Shown here: positions 42,960 to 54,509 of the stretch, one piece after another
Position numbering within the stretch: position 1 is the first letter of the stretch
Layout: each line of letters begins with the position of its first letter
NCBI GenBank assembly: GCA_963978905.1
Contig: OZ022261.1
Location: 8,929,992-8,993,991, forward strand
Reading direction: 5' to 3'
DNA: 64,000 bases
From: Trichostrongylus colubriformis
Lineage: Eukaryota > Nematoda > Chromadorea > Rhabditida > Trichostrongylidae
The notes under the pieces: model-generated
The model's input: the letters and a program-made list of their open reading frames with translations, nothing else
Told to the model about the DNA's origin: nothing
Database searches by the model: none
Translations under genes and position numbers: made by a program

Positions 42960-44439
42960 TCTCGAAATTCTAGGTTTCACAAGAACAAGACCCCCATTTC
43001 GACTACTGTGCTCGTCATTTCCTGGAAATGCATTTTGGGCATCGACAGTAATATCAGTGTTTTGAGTTAAAACATCCTGAGCATAATTTGGAACTCGCGA
43101 GCAAACCGCCTTCGTTTTTCTCTTCTAGTTTGTGCCCTCTTTGAGTTGTCCACTCCCATCCACTTCGACTTTGGCTCAGGCTTTAGGATAAGCCATTCGA
43201 TCTACCTTTCCATTGCTAGCGTTTATAGCATTTGAGGCAATCGGTCCCTGAGAAATGCTGAGATAAAACCAAGGTGCTAAACTCGCCGTTTTGACATCTA
43301 GCGGAGAAATTCAAAAAAACTTGAACTGCTCTGTTCACGATGATTTGACATCAAGTTTTTTACGCCATACGACACCTTGGATCGAGTTCAACAGCAGTTA
43401 AACATGCAAAATGATGATGAACGCATTAGTTTGAATAAGATGTGCGGTTTTCGAATTTCACTGTTTTTCTATGAGAACTATCACATTTCACGCATCGAAG
43501 CATACTTTTTATTATCGTTCGCTCATTCAAATCTCTGGTTATGGGGTAAGGGTCGCCATTTTGAACTGCCCGACAACCATGGCTTGTGGGAGAAAAGGAT
43601 CCCACTACCAACAGCACGACTCACAGCGACATGGTTAAGATTTCTGAGGCATCGATAAAGTTCATTTTGGTGGGAATGAAAGATACAATTTAAAAATGCT
43701 CTGACTCTCCCTACTGTGGTGTATCATGATAATTATGAAGTACTTTCATTCCTGGAAACTTAAAACTAAGGCTCTAACTACAGTTTCTCTATTTCCCACT
43801 CAGTTCATTTCAGGTACTGCATAGCTATAGCATTTGAGAGCATTACGATTTCCCCTTTCCGAGCTGTCCACTTTCCGATTTCTGATTCTCATCAATTCCA
43901 GTCCGTGAGTAACATTCCTTGAATTATCGTAGAAGCGTAGTGAAGCGACGAATCGCGCACTTGACCAAAATTCAGGATATTATGTAATGAGAACTTATTC
44001 ACAAAATTTCAGCACAGTATTATGCACTGCGAAGTAACGCCTGCGACTGCCATCACAGATAATCGTGATGGATCCATTTCCAGGTCCATTCTCGGACCAA
44101 ATTTCCCTGCCTAGCCTTTGCGAGAATTTTTTAAAAAAATCTTTACTACTTCACACTGCAGCTTTGTCTAGTGGTAATGTTTCAGGCTACTATCACTGAA
44201 AACTGAAATTTTCGGAATCAAGAGTTGCGACATCCCACGCTAGCACGCTTTTGTCTTGTATTATACCGAGTTCAGTAGGAGAAAATTTGGCGCCAAAGCA
44301 ATAAGCTGTTTTTTTTGGAAAACCAAACATGACCACATAGAGCACGGAAACGGAAACCGGCACTTGCTGTAAACTCTGAATTTGCGATTTCTTTCCTCCC
44401 TAGTCTCTTTATTCAATTCATTGCTTTCATCGGACAGAA
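42960..44439. other. no supported gene
   Basis: A 93-codon plus frame at 43377-43658 is unsupported. The right end is the 3' flank of the Ser/Thr-rich gene. Confidence 0.4.
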
Positions 44440-44445
44440 TTTATT
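44440..44445 (-). terminator. polyA signal of Ser/Thr-rich gene
   Basis: AATAAA on the minus strand 12 bp after the TAA of the terminal exon. A second AATAAA lies at 44408-44413. Confidence 0.6.
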
Positions 44446-44457
44446 CTCTATGTGACT

Positions 44458-47400
44458 TTACTCTTCTCGAGGCTTTTGCCGGTTATGAAAAGAGATTATG
44501 CGAATGAAATACCTCTTCTCGTCAGAGCGATGAGTTGCTGATTGACGGTCAGTGCTATACGCTACAGTAGGTTTATTAGTAGTAGGCGGCACAGTTGTTG
44601 TCGTGGTGCTATCTTCGAAAATAACTTTTCCTCGACGCCATATGCCTCCTGGTCGTGGTGAAGCAGTTGTGCGGATTCCTTCCCTTCTGACTCCCATAAC
44701 AGTGGCAAACTTGAAAGGCGGTTGCGGTTGTGCTGGGCGATTCGGCCGCCTGAAAGCGCTAACACCTGAAACGCTATCATGTGCGGTTATTTGGCATGGT
44801 TTTTTCTAAAAAATGGTGATTGATCAAGAATATTTAGTTTGAGATGGCGGTGCTATGGATCAGATTCAAAAATAAGGAGTTGTAGAAGCTTCAAAGAGCA
44901 AGCCTTGGCCCACAAGGTAAAGCATTGCATTAAAATTTTTTAGGAAATAGGACCCTAATCAACACTTACGATAGATCTCCTTACACTTGACTGAGTTGCG
45001 GGTTTGCTTAAGGTGTTTTATTACCGAGCCATCGCTTTCTTCTTTGAGGCCATCTGGCCCCTATCAAAATAACTATATTGAGAATAGTGGTTTGTTGAGG
45101 GTTTTCGTCAATTCTCAGAAAATCTTTTTTCAATGCAAATGCGACCCCCTTGTGGTGCCTAACGTAGGCATGGCATGGGTGCCTGTGATTGGTGAGCTGC
45201 GCACGGTAGCCAGTAGCGGGCATCCACAAGGGTAATGAAGAAGCGCATGGAAAAACCTTGTATTCTTATGAATCATATTCTTTCGCCGAAGTCATGCCAA
45301 AGTCATCACAAAGAATTTAACGTTTTTGGTACTTCAACTAACCAGACTGGTCGCTCCTGCTGTGTTGGTTCCGTCGTAGCTACTGAAGATGTCAGAGTCG
45401 TTGTTAGTACTTTGGCTGAAGCTCTTCTAGTAACGGTGACTGCTGTGGTCCTCGCTGTACTCGTCGTCGATGGGGAACTCGTCGTTGTCGACTTCTTCGA
45501 TGGTGGTGTGAACTTCTTTGTAGTCCTAACAGCACTAGAGGCAGTTGGGGGTACTGCTGTAGTGGCTGCGGCACTTCCTGTAGAAGACTTGGAAGTGACT
45601 GGTGATTTAGTAGGGAGCTCCTTTAACTTCTTCACTTCCTTTACTTCTGTGTGCGGTGGTTGCTTAACCTTAATGGGCTTCGCGGCCGTTGTGGTAGGGA
45701 TTTTCGTCGCAGACGTCGTTGATGTTGGCGCCAAAGTAGGAAACTTTTCCATCTTCTTCGGTGCTTCAGCTTGCACTACTGCTAGCTTTTTGGTTGTTGT
45801 TGTCGCAACTGTAGTTGTAGTTGTAGTGGATGATGTTGTAAGTGTATTCGATGTTGATGATGTTGGTGGCACTTCTGCTGATCCTCCAGCAAGAAGCTCT
45901 CTGACCCTTTTGACCTCGTCGGCTTCCAACATGACCGGTTCTCTATTTGGGATGAATCTCTGCACACTACCAATGAGTGGCGCCGATGTGGTTCTTGTTC
46001 GAAAAGGTGTGCTCCGAGTGTAATATGGAAATGAGTCCAGAACCGGCGCTGGGGTGGACCATGTTCGAACTTCCCTAGTGACAAGAGGAACCTAAAAGCA
46101 CAAATTCATTTTTCATACTCTATTTCTGTCAGATAATGATGTAGTGTTTCCTTCACATACGACTTGCAGCCTCTACTTTGGATGGGGTTGGGAAATGGTT
46201 GGCATAACTATGGGAGGGGATGTGTGTGCCATGAAGACAGAATATTCGCGTCACAGAGTTCGCTGTGCGAGGCGCTGCGTGCGAGCTAGTAGAGTCAAAT
46301 GTGGTTGGGTCCTAAAGCGATACGCATCACGTGCATACGCGATCCCTGTTCCAATTATACACTCTGGATGACGTGAATGCGAGCGCTTCGTCTAAGCTTA
46401 CGACAACGCGCTACTGTTCGGGAGGTTTCTGGGTAAGACTTAATAAGCATGTCGCAGTCACGTGAGGTTATTTCCATATTTTTAAGCTGGAAGCAGCCAA
46501 ATTCCTTTTTCAAGGCCCTCAGTGTTACGCGTGCCACTGTATATGAATCACTACACATAGTAGGTCTCTTCTCAAAAGACATGACTCAAAGCCATCCACG
46601 TTTACACTTCTCTATGGCTTGGTACGTGGCGCATCTTTTAGAGAATCAATAATTAGAGACTAGTTTACAAGCTGACGCGAATGCCTACGATAATACATCC
46701 CACTGAGCTGTAACCTCTTTCAAAAGTTAAAACTGTCTCAAAAAAGAACAGTGATTCTACTAAGTTACATGTAGAAATCACAACAAGCGAGCAGAGCGGC
46801 TTATTTCATACTTTGTTGAATTTGATCAGCATTTTGATTTTTTCCTGATGTTATTTACCCAAACATTTATTAAGCCCATTCTCGAGAGTAGCTGCAGATC
46901 CATTGCATAAGGAGCCCGAGTCAGTTTCATACCCGCTCTTACATTTTGTTTCGCTACCTTGCATTTTACCCATTATAGCCCAATACTAGACAACGAGGCG
47001 GAGGTGAATCGGTTCTCTAGTCATTGTAGTGGTTTCGCGGGCCTCGGGAAGAAACCGGTGTCTTGACTGAAGTAAGCGACAAGGGTCAGTCCTCGTAACA
47101 CCGGAACACATGTGCCAAGTACGATCAATCATTGTCCTACAGGGGATGCCAAAAAATAATTTTGCTCATGGCTCACACCCGCCAAGTACACAAAACATAG
47201 GAAACGAAAGAAATTAAAGTATTGGGGTGAAAATTCCCGAAGTGTCGGGCTTTAGAGTATAAGCGACGTCAGGGTCACCTTCAAACAGCAGAGCCAGCTT
47301 CCGTGCGATTGTCCCGTTCCTGTTCGTGCGGAAGGCTGTTACGGAGTCTACTGATAGTATGAGGTGTGCTCTCAAATTTGGGGATGGAAATACCTCGTCA

Positions 47401-48889
47401 GAATCTGCTGAAGTTCGACTTTAGTAGGGTTGAAAATGGAGGAGAAAATTACTTTTTTGGCACCTCTGTATATCTTTCCAGCTGTAATGTGCAAGGACAA
47501 CCAAAAAAGTCCCACAGGAGATACGACGTACTGTACATAGGGCAGACATCGCGTCGGCAAAAACTTTTGAACCTCCTTCCCTAGGCCATCCTCAATTTTC
47601 TATAACGGCCCTAACCCCTAAACTGTCATCGTAAAGGGGGTCCTCGGTATGCGCGCTACCTCTAGCCCCTACTATCTCCTCTTATGAATGACGAACAGAT
47701 TCAAGTGCAGGGCTTCGCTTTGAAGTTGATCTCGAATAGATGGTGCCAGTGGATGGTGGAAAACTGATACAACCTCCCTTTTCAGCAACCAAACTGTGAT
47801 CCGCGTGAATAACCGTTTTTAAACCTCTCCCAGTGCTATATTCATGTATATCTAAGAGGGTATGCATAGCCAGAACCATGTTCCGCATCGCGAAGTGCGG
47901 CGTGATGCGAACGCCGTACTTAGTTGGGCCTTGAGGCATTTCCATCTAAATCAGGCAGTCGTACATCGCTCTGAGACCCAACTAGGCACGGCACTCCTGG
48001 CTGGGATGCATCGCGCTGCATGCTGTACGTCGCAGTGCGAAATCCTAACTTAGAAACACGCTCATCTAAAAGACACCATCAGATGTCGTGAGGATCAGCT
48101 TACCTGCGTAACACCTTGTTCTTGCCCTTGTTTATAAACAACAAAATCCGGTAATGAGCCGACGTGTTCGTCGTAAACATCGTTTCGATTAGCCTGGTGT
48201 CTCAGATCATCAGCGAAATCATAGTCGAATGATCGCGGATTCGTTTTCACTGTCTCATCAAAGACCTCCGTATCTGCAAGGTGAAAGTGAAATGCGATCA
48301 GAAAATGAAAAGAGCGGAGATTCGTATCCCAATTTTGCACCATTTGGCTCCCACTGGATTTATTGAATTTTAAAAGCCTCCATTCGTGAAAATCGAAAAG
48401 ACTTCAACAGTCACCAGTTGAAGCAAAGGGATTACAACCGTAAGACCTTCACTGGAATGCATAACATGTTCTTCAGGGGTATGTAGGTATTAATTTAGGT
48501 ATTTCTTGCTCTCTAGGATAATTTCAATTAACTCATCGCCTCCTTCCACTACAACTGCGAATGAAAATTGGAGAATGCTATATGATTTTTTTATAAATCA
48601 GTGTGAAACCGTTCACTAAGTTGAGAATAACTGAAATGCTGAATATTCATTAGATCGGATCTTCAAAGGGAACTTTATGACTGAATTGCAGAATCATTTT
48701 TTTCTCTGCACACTGGTGTAAGAGTAAGAAGTTTGAGTATCAAACTGGAGTAGTATTGAGAAAGGTTTCAATTTATGGTATATTGAAGTACGACTTACTT
48801 CCTTTTTTCACGAAAAAGTCCTTCCTCTCAACTTTTATCTTCGACAGTACCGAAGGTAATAAGAGTAGTGGTACGAGGAATGTGTGCAT
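44458..48889 (-). CDS. secreted Ser/Thr-rich (mucin-like) protein, four exons
   Basis: Exon 1 (48799-48889): ATG one base after TTCTTTACAG, typical of a trans-spliced start. It encodes a signal peptide (MHTFLVPLLLLPSVLS) and ends AA|GTAAGT, phase 1. Exon 2 (48104-48273): after CACCTTGCAG; acidic DTEV-like start, FDYDFADDLRHQANRND; ends CAG|GTAAGC, phase 0. Exon 3 (45343-46091): after GCTTTTAG; VPLVTREVRTWSTPAP, EADEVKRVRELLAGG, then a 150-residue Thr/Ser/Pro/Lys-rich stretch with runs of Thr; ends CTG|GTTAGT, phase 2. Exon 4 (44458-44749): after CGCTTTCAG; RPNRPAQPQPPFKF, IRTTASPRPGGIWRRGK, TTTTTVPPTTNKP, QKPREE, stop. All phases agree, giving about 433 residues. It is probably a heavily O-glycosylated extracellular or cuticle-surface protein; no named family. 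Intron 2 (46092-48103) holds MITE remnants. A 262-codon frame on the opposite strand of exon 3 is its shadow. The exon 3 donor is the least certain site. Confidence 0.72.
46213..46345. repeat. family C-like fragment in intron 2
   Basis: GATGTGTGTGCCATGAAGAC resembles a C end, followed by TTGGGTCCTAAAGCGATACG, the C core junction. Only one half is present. Confidence 0.4.
47140..47468 (-). mobile_element. repeat family F, copy F2 (short)
   Basis: 329 bp with inverted ends CAGGGGATGCCAAAAAATAA and TTACTTTTTTGGCACCTCTG, flanked by TA (47138-47139, 47469-47470). Reverse orientation to F3 and missing about half of its interior. TA target and CAGKGG ends suggest Tc1-type mobilisation. It lies in intron 2 of the Ser/Thr-rich gene. 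Confidence 0.75.
47868..48055. repeat. diverged family C-like element in intron 2
   Basis: The core TGAGACCCAACTAGGCACGG and the right end CAGTGCGAAATCCTAACTTA match family C; the left end is eroded. Confidence 0.5.
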
Positions 48890-49075
48890 TCTGTAAAGAA
48901 AATACAGCATGAATTATCGTAGTTCTCGTGGTTGTTATACATTGATGCGATACATTACACGGAAAAAATTATGTAAAGGTAACATTCATCGACAAAAAAA
49001 AGGAAAAATATGATGTGCATTTCTAAAGACATTTCACTAAACGGTAACTGTTTATTGATTATTGCTGTTGATGCT

Positions 49076-49240
49076 TTTTATAACTGCTACTTTTTGCCGC
49101 AGCCTGCGATGTAAAAATAAGTATAAGGATTCTGAACTATGGACGAAAGCTTTGGTTTAGGGAGGGTCGTAAGCCCCTACTCTATTGCTTCTGGGCGTAT
49201 GGGTCAATCCATTACACCACCAAGATTCTTGGACTAGACT
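49076..49240 (-). repeat. tRNA-derived SINE-like unit
   Basis: Reverse-orientation unit: the minus strand carries TTGGTGGTGTAATGGATTGA (A-box half) and the tail (CAGAATCCTTATACT), continuing to a CATCGCAGGCTGCGGC stretch shared with the units at 50929 and 51209. The B box is badly eroded. Confidence 0.5.
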
Positions 49241-50744
49241 ATTTCCCAGCTTTTTGATGGTGTATAGTGGCTCAGTGTAAGCATCTCTCAGATCAACTTA
49301 ATCATGAATCCGTTATTTTTCAGATTTTTCGTTAAGCGTCTGTTTTCAAATTAGTAGTACGCGAATTACGGATACAATAGAGGGATCCGATATTAGGCAT
49401 ACTATCGTGTAAAATGTTCCCAAAACTGAAACTTGTAACGTCCCGTCACTAACGTGCAGTTGGAATGGTGCTCGAAATAGAAAAGATACGGAAAATGGCA
49501 AAAAACAAACAGTGGGAAACCCACTGGACTTGGTCATGCATCGGGTGCAAAGAAATCTGGCTCTCTGTTAAATGGGATGATACCATAGTCTTTACAATTC
49601 GGTTAGCCATAGGATACAAACAACATGATGTCATAAATTTTATGAGGGCGACTTCACGAAAACCTTGAAAATGCGCTTTATCTGGCCCGTTTGGGGGTCA
49701 ACAAGTCCTCATTGTGCCCAACAGAGACAAGCGCTACATCTAACGATCTAATGCCAAAGATACGGTGCTAACCACATAATGCTTGTACGGACAGACTTAA
49801 TCTCTACGCAAAGGGAAAGTGAAGACGAAGTAGGAGCACAGGAACAAGCCGGCTGCAAGTGAATGACTCCACAATGTAGCCCTATTAGAAGTTCGAGGCA
49901 AAGAACAATGATCATTGAACCGATAGCTGTACTAGTAAGTCAAGATGGTGGTTTGTAGTGGTTCATAACCACTTGGTCCTCTGTCACTCAATCTGAGCCG
50001 AGAACGTTGGCGGAACCACATTGATCGGCTGAATGGTAGTATGTCGACAACGGAACACCCCTTATATGATCAGTTGGAAGCCTATTACTATATGGGTAAT
50101 CAATCTGTTACAAAAAGTTCGAGGCGATCCATAGCCCGCCACCAGAATAGCGATGTTTGGACGGGAGGCGCGTGTAGAAGAGTGATCATCATGATGTGAT
50201 AGTGTTAGCTGTAGTGATAGTGTTATAGTGATATGCAACAGCGTATATCGAGTTTACTGTAATTCAAGGAATCATGATGTGACCTTGACAATGCCGAAAA
50301 GGAACGTTGCGCTGAGAAGTGGTGTTCCCCCACAGCACAGGAATACCATATCTGTCGTTGCCCTTGACTGGCGTAGTTGCGTCGGCGTACTCGAACTTGA
50401 AAGCATTGTGTCAAGTAAGCGTCCTCGCACCATCGTCTAATATACGTTGAACGGCATTCTGTCGTAAAAGGTATGTGCACGACGTTGAAATGATGTGTAT
50501 CGCGTAGCTAGTGCCTTTGTTGTAGGAAACTGATAATTATATAAACTGATGGTGGTCTTTTCTAGTGCAGGAATATTGAAGCTAAATGCTACTTGAGCGA
50601 ACACCCAGATATCCTTGAATGGTGTGGTTCTCTTTCTCAGTCTCTCTTGATTTTTACTTTTTTGATTGTCCAAATATGAAACAAGTGGGAAAAAATTGGT
50701 TAGATGGCTGTCCCAAAGTACTTCACTTCAAATATCAAACAAAT
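49241..50744. other. no supported gene
   Basis: Small frames on both strands (49465-49668 plus, 49346-49537 minus, 50223-50480 minus, 50437-50673 minus) lack splice or homology support. Confidence 0.35.
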
Positions 50745-50754
50745 TAATCATTGT

Positions 50755-50872
50755 TACAAGTATGCTGTGTTATGAGCGCAAGCTTTGGTCTCGACCGGGA
50801 CTCGAACCCGCATTGATGCTTTCCGGGTATATGTGGTAATCCATTACACTACCGAATAAGACTTTATGCGTA
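50755..50872 (-). repeat. tRNA-derived SINE-like unit, intact boxes
   Basis: The minus strand reads TCGGTAGTGTAATGGATTAC (A box TAGTGTAATGG) and GCGGGTTCGAGTCCCGGTCG (B box), then AAGCTTGCGCTCATAACACA, the family tail. It is the best-preserved pol III promoter pair of the cluster. Confidence 0.7.
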
Positions 50873-50929
50873 GTGCTAATGAGCTGTCCTAAATTTATTA
50901 TTCAGAAGCTAAGGTAAGGTGAAAGGATT

Positions 50930-51060
50930 CTCGGTAGTATAATGGATTAGCATATATGCCCGGAAAGGGGGTTCAAGTCCCGTCCTACACCGAAGCTTTT
51001 CCTCATAACTCAGCATACTTGTAACTACTTTTGCATCGTGGGCCACGGCGAAAACAAGAG
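50930..51060 (+). repeat. tRNA-derived SINE-like unit
   Basis: Plus strand TCTCGGTAGTATAATGGATT, GGGGGTTCAAGTCCCGTCC, then CATAACTCAGCATACTTGTA and a tail with TTTTGCATCGTGGGCCACGG. Faces the unit at 50755 head to head. Confidence 0.7.
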
Positions 51061-51209
51061 CTATCAAAAGCCAAAAATATCAAAATCAGTAGTAAAGCTG
51101 TCAGCTTCACGGTTCGATGCCGATATTGGCCAATCGTTCAACTCGTTATCCGTGTGAGTGTTGATAAGCTATGGTAAGTATACCGTTCAGAAGCTAAGTT
51201 TGAAACGAT

Positions 51210-51345
51210 TTTTGTCAGTGTAGTGGATTAGCACATGTGCTCGGAAAGCATGAAGCGTAGGCTTGAGTCCCGTCCGAGACCCAAGCATTTGTACGTAAGC
51301 TTCGCATACTTCTAACAACTTTTGCATCGTGGGTTACGGCGAGAA
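51210..51345 (+). repeat. tRNA-derived SINE-like unit
   Basis: Plus strand TGTCAGTGTAGTGGATTAGC, TAGGCTTGAGTCCCGTCCGA, and the same TTTTGCATCGTGGGTTACGG tail. A shared TTCAGAAGCTAAG sequence precedes this unit and the one at 50930, so the repeat starts before the tRNA-like head. Confidence 0.65.
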
Positions 51346-51897
51346 AAGCAGCATCAAAAATCAATATTAGCAATCAATATCAATATAATCATTGTTGTCT
51401 TCTACAACTTTCCGCTGATGGCTGGTTAGCTTCTGGACGCCCTTTGCCCGAAAGTTTATGAGAAACGATTTTTAAAATCATGGATACACAGTTTGAATGC
51501 CGCTAGATTATTAAACTTCTCACTTTCTATGCAACGCTCAGAGTCCTGCTTAAGTAGTATTCGCAACACCCTAGGATAAGAGAACACGTAGGATGAAGCG
51601 GAACTTCAGAGTTAAGCTCGTCCTTATTTCCCTCTCTATCTTCGCAGTATGGTTGACATACTCGGCTAAGTTGGAGGACAAATCGGAATGCTTTTTGGAA
51701 AACGAATAAAGCAAGTTTTAGCTACTTTCTGGAGCTGTTTGGTACAAGTCGCAATCGCTACAGTACTAGAGCAAATGGATCTGACTTGAAATCCAGCGAT
51801 TGCTACACGTAGAGACGGTTTTCCTCTACTCTGCGAGGACATGGTGCAACCACTCATAGTTTACAGAAAGAACTCACATTTCATCTTCAGTTGTAGT

Positions 51898-51989
51898 GGC
51901 TCGCAGGCCTTCTGCCAACCGAGGACAGTACAGCAAAGGTTCTGCCCACTCATAGTACTGCCTTGTTCAACTCGCTTATTTTGTAAGAC
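51898..51989 (+). CDS. candidate Cys-rich exon (weak TSP1-like pattern)
   Basis: Follows TTTCATCTTCAG and ends TTTT|GTAAGA. It encodes CSGSQAFCQPRTVQQRFC and PLIVLPCSTRLF. The spacing CSxS...C....(R)xxxRxC...C loosely recalls nematode thrombospondin type 1 repeats, but the conserved Trp and CG are missing. The frame also reads on to 52203. Identity is doubtful. Confidence 0.22.
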
Positions 51990-52903
51990 ACCCAAACAGC
52001 TCATGGTCCTTGGAAGCCATGGATTTAGGGAACTGCCAGTTGCCGTATGGGTACAACAAGGTTCGTATGTTCTAATCCAAAACGAAAAACCAGCGAAAGA
52101 CTATAATGTAATAGGTGGCCTTCTAAGTGACTGCAACACAATATTAGCCACTGTTTCCTCAACTAGAGATCCTGAACATACTAGTGAAAAATTACGTGTC
52201 TGAATATGGGGTTTTTGACTTAAGACGATTCTTATTGCAACTAAGCGACACCATTTCATATAATTTCTGAAGGAATCATCGGAGTATGTTCTCTCACTGT
52301 ATTAATTAACACTTGATAAAGTTCAAAAGCAGCAACAAGAAATTTTGAAAATTTCGCTTTTGAAATGATGACTAGTCATCAACCTTCTAGTCACTCATAG
52401 GAGGTTTCATAGGATACAGATTCCAACTTGAGCACTTTTATTGAGAATAAGGGTTGTGAAAAATCGTCGAGATAAGTGTGACATGATTTCAAAAAAACCG
52501 TTCGAACACTTCAAACGAGAAACAGTATCAGCATTCGGTAGATCCAATGTTTGCAACAAAACGAACCACCTTCAATATGGGCTTGTCTAGCCTGACTTTG
52601 CGTATTACTCATTTATTTGTACTTGTACTACTATGTATTATACTGCTTTTTATACGTTTCTGGCATATTATGCTTGTAGTATAATGTTTTTGCTTCTCTA
52701 AACTTTTGGCGTACCTCTGTGTGTATATAAATAAATGAATAAAACAATGAAAGTGGATGTTCTATAATTGATGATGAAAGAGAGACCCACAAAGGATCCT
52801 GTTCCTATATGTAAATGGAGAGAGGCAGCATTCTGATAAATAAACCTTTTTTGAACGGGCTTTGGTCAAGTAAACCTAGGTAAACCTCGACCTGGAGGGT
52901 CCA

Positions 52904-53097
52904 CTATCGTCTTAGGTTCTTTGATTTGAACTTCATGACATGGCACAAGTATAACAAGTTCGCCGGAGTTGATAAACCGTTCCAGGAAGTTACAACCATG
53001 ACACAACTTGAAATACTGATGATATAATTATCTCGAGCAGTGAAAGCCTCTTGTTCAAATGACGTTACTACCGCAATGATTACTCCCAATCCAAAAT
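52904..53097 (-). CDS. putative terminal exon with hydrophobic segments
   Basis: Opens after a good acceptor (GTACTCTTTTACAG) with two bases completing a codon, then 63 codons to TAG at 52904-52906. Excerpts FGLGVIIAVVTSFEQEAF, NYIISISSCVMVVTSW and CHVMKFKSKNLRR. The hydrophobic stretches followed by a basic tail suggest a membrane protein C-terminus. A 119-codon frame lies just upstream on the same strand (53201-53560) and may be an earlier exon, but no good phase-1 donor connects them. Confidence 0.35.
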
Positions 53098-53200
53098 CTG
53101 TAAAAGAGTACTAGCTGTAGGCAAAGATATCTATCAAATGAAATAGGATTGAAGTATTCAACAAGTTGTAAGGTAGCCACAAAATCCTGCGACCAATCAG

Positions 53201-53560
53201 TCATTCGAAGCGAATAATTAAATCGTTTTTAAAGGAGATGCGTACGTATTTTAAAACCCAAGCTATCTCAAACGTTTGAACCGCCTTAAAACATTCCAGC
53301 TGTGAAATCGAATAGAAAACTGTCTGCATGTGCTGGAAGTCAAAGAAATATGCAGACGCCACAGCTGCATCCCATGAGTGTCCCAAAAAGTTGGTTTCAC
53401 ATTGTATTCCATGCGCTAAATATTGAACTGCAGTGTTCAACGTATTGAAAACCGAAAAAAAAACGCTTGGAGGAAAACGAGAGCTTGAAACTACTGCTTT
53501 TAAGAAATCGAACGTTTTGAAGTCTTTCACCAGTTGTTCAAGGCAGATGCTTTCGAACAT
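53201..53560 (-). CDS. uncertain 119-codon open reading frame
   Basis: ATG directly follows GAAAATAG, an acceptor-like sequence. Excerpts MFESICLEQLVKDFKTFDFL and GHSWDAAVASAYFFDFQHMQ. It is one of the longest frames in this AT-rich part. There is no recognised domain. It could be an exon of the gene ending at 52904. Confidence 0.28.
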   Translation of the reverse strand: MFESICLEQLVKDFKTFDFLKAVVSSSRFPPSVFFSVFNTLNTAVQYLAHGIQCETNFLGHSWDAAVASAYFFDFQHMQTVFYSISQLECFKAVQTFEIAWVLKYVRISFKNDLIIRFE

Positions 53561-54182
53561 CTATTTTCTATGAAAACACAAAAACTTTAAGAGAGATAAT
53601 TTGTGTTAAAGACTTTTCGAACCTTTCGCAAGGTGCGGAGTAGAGCGAAAGGGCGTGAATCTCATTGCAACATCGTTATCGCAATGAAATCAAGTGCATA
53701 AAGTAACAAATTTTGAGCAAACTTTGTAGCGACAAGTTGTACTCGTCAATCAAAATTTTCGCGCCAAAAAATGTCAGTGGATGAAGATTTTGAAAAAAAT
53801 TCGCAACATCAACATTGATTCGTGATTCGGCTGATTCGCATTTTAAGTCTTGTTAGGAATTCGAGTATTCCAGTCTTTCAATAAATGAACGAAGAATAAA
53901 TGAAGAAGGATCTTTCTTTTTTTGAATTTTTCTCTCCGTTCTTTATTCAATTTAATCTTGCTGCAGCATGGGCTTGTGAGACTGCTCATTGAGAACTCGT
54001 CAAGTGAGCCTATTCAAGAGAACATTTGGTGAAGCTACTTAACCTATCTTGTTCCCTGGTATTTCAAGCTTCGGAAAAATATTGACGTTTTGAGACTGAG
54101 ACATTGTCCTGGTAATCTTGTCGAGCTTGACTTGTTCAATCAATCGCATTCAATTAGTGATTAATTAAATAAGCGACTATAT

Positions 54183-54509
54183 TCACGACCTACGGAGAAT
54201 AGCACTGCACCAGGTCTCCAACTGGGATCCTGCGCCGTCAAATAAAAATGGGAATTCATTAGAATTATCGAACAACGACAAAAATCGAGAGCAGTGAAGG
54301 AGAATACCGTCAGTGCTTCTCGAGATATAAGCCTCCCTCCATGAGAAAAAACCAAAAACTTCAACGTCAAATTCGGTTAAACCCCGAACCCGATTCGAGC
54401 TGGCACTATTGCCAGCATGAGTGTAACCAGAAATAGCAGAGAGATAATTACAGAAAATCAGATCCACAGAGATACCGTCACTAAAGCTTTCATGCAAAGA
54501 TCGCTTCAC
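54183..54509 (-). CDS. uncertain 108-codon open reading frame
   Basis: Frame MKRSLHESFSDGISVDLIFC through WREAYISRSTDGILLHCSRF to TWCSAILRRS and stop. No homology or splice sites recognised. A second minus frame overlaps it, so chance is likely. Confidence 0.18.
   Translation of the reverse strand: MKRSLHESFSDGISVDLIFCNYLSAISGYTHAGNSASSNRVRGLTEFDVEVFGFFSWREAYISRSTDGILLHCSRFLSLFDNSNEFPFLFDGAGSQLETWCSAILRRS

Noticed and set aside
45235..46023. 262-codon plus-strand frame, the longest in the window
   Set aside because: It is antisense to the Thr-rich exon 3. Thr codons read backwards give Val/Cys/Gly codons, which explains the VVVVVDD-type repeats.
49346..49634. Hydrophobic minus frames resembling a chemoreceptor C-terminus
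   Set aside because: No diagnostic motif, and two frames compete; the resemblance was only to general hydrophobicity.
50755..50872. Functional tRNA gene
   Set aside because: Boxes are intact but the unit carries the shared SINE tail and has three relatives nearby.
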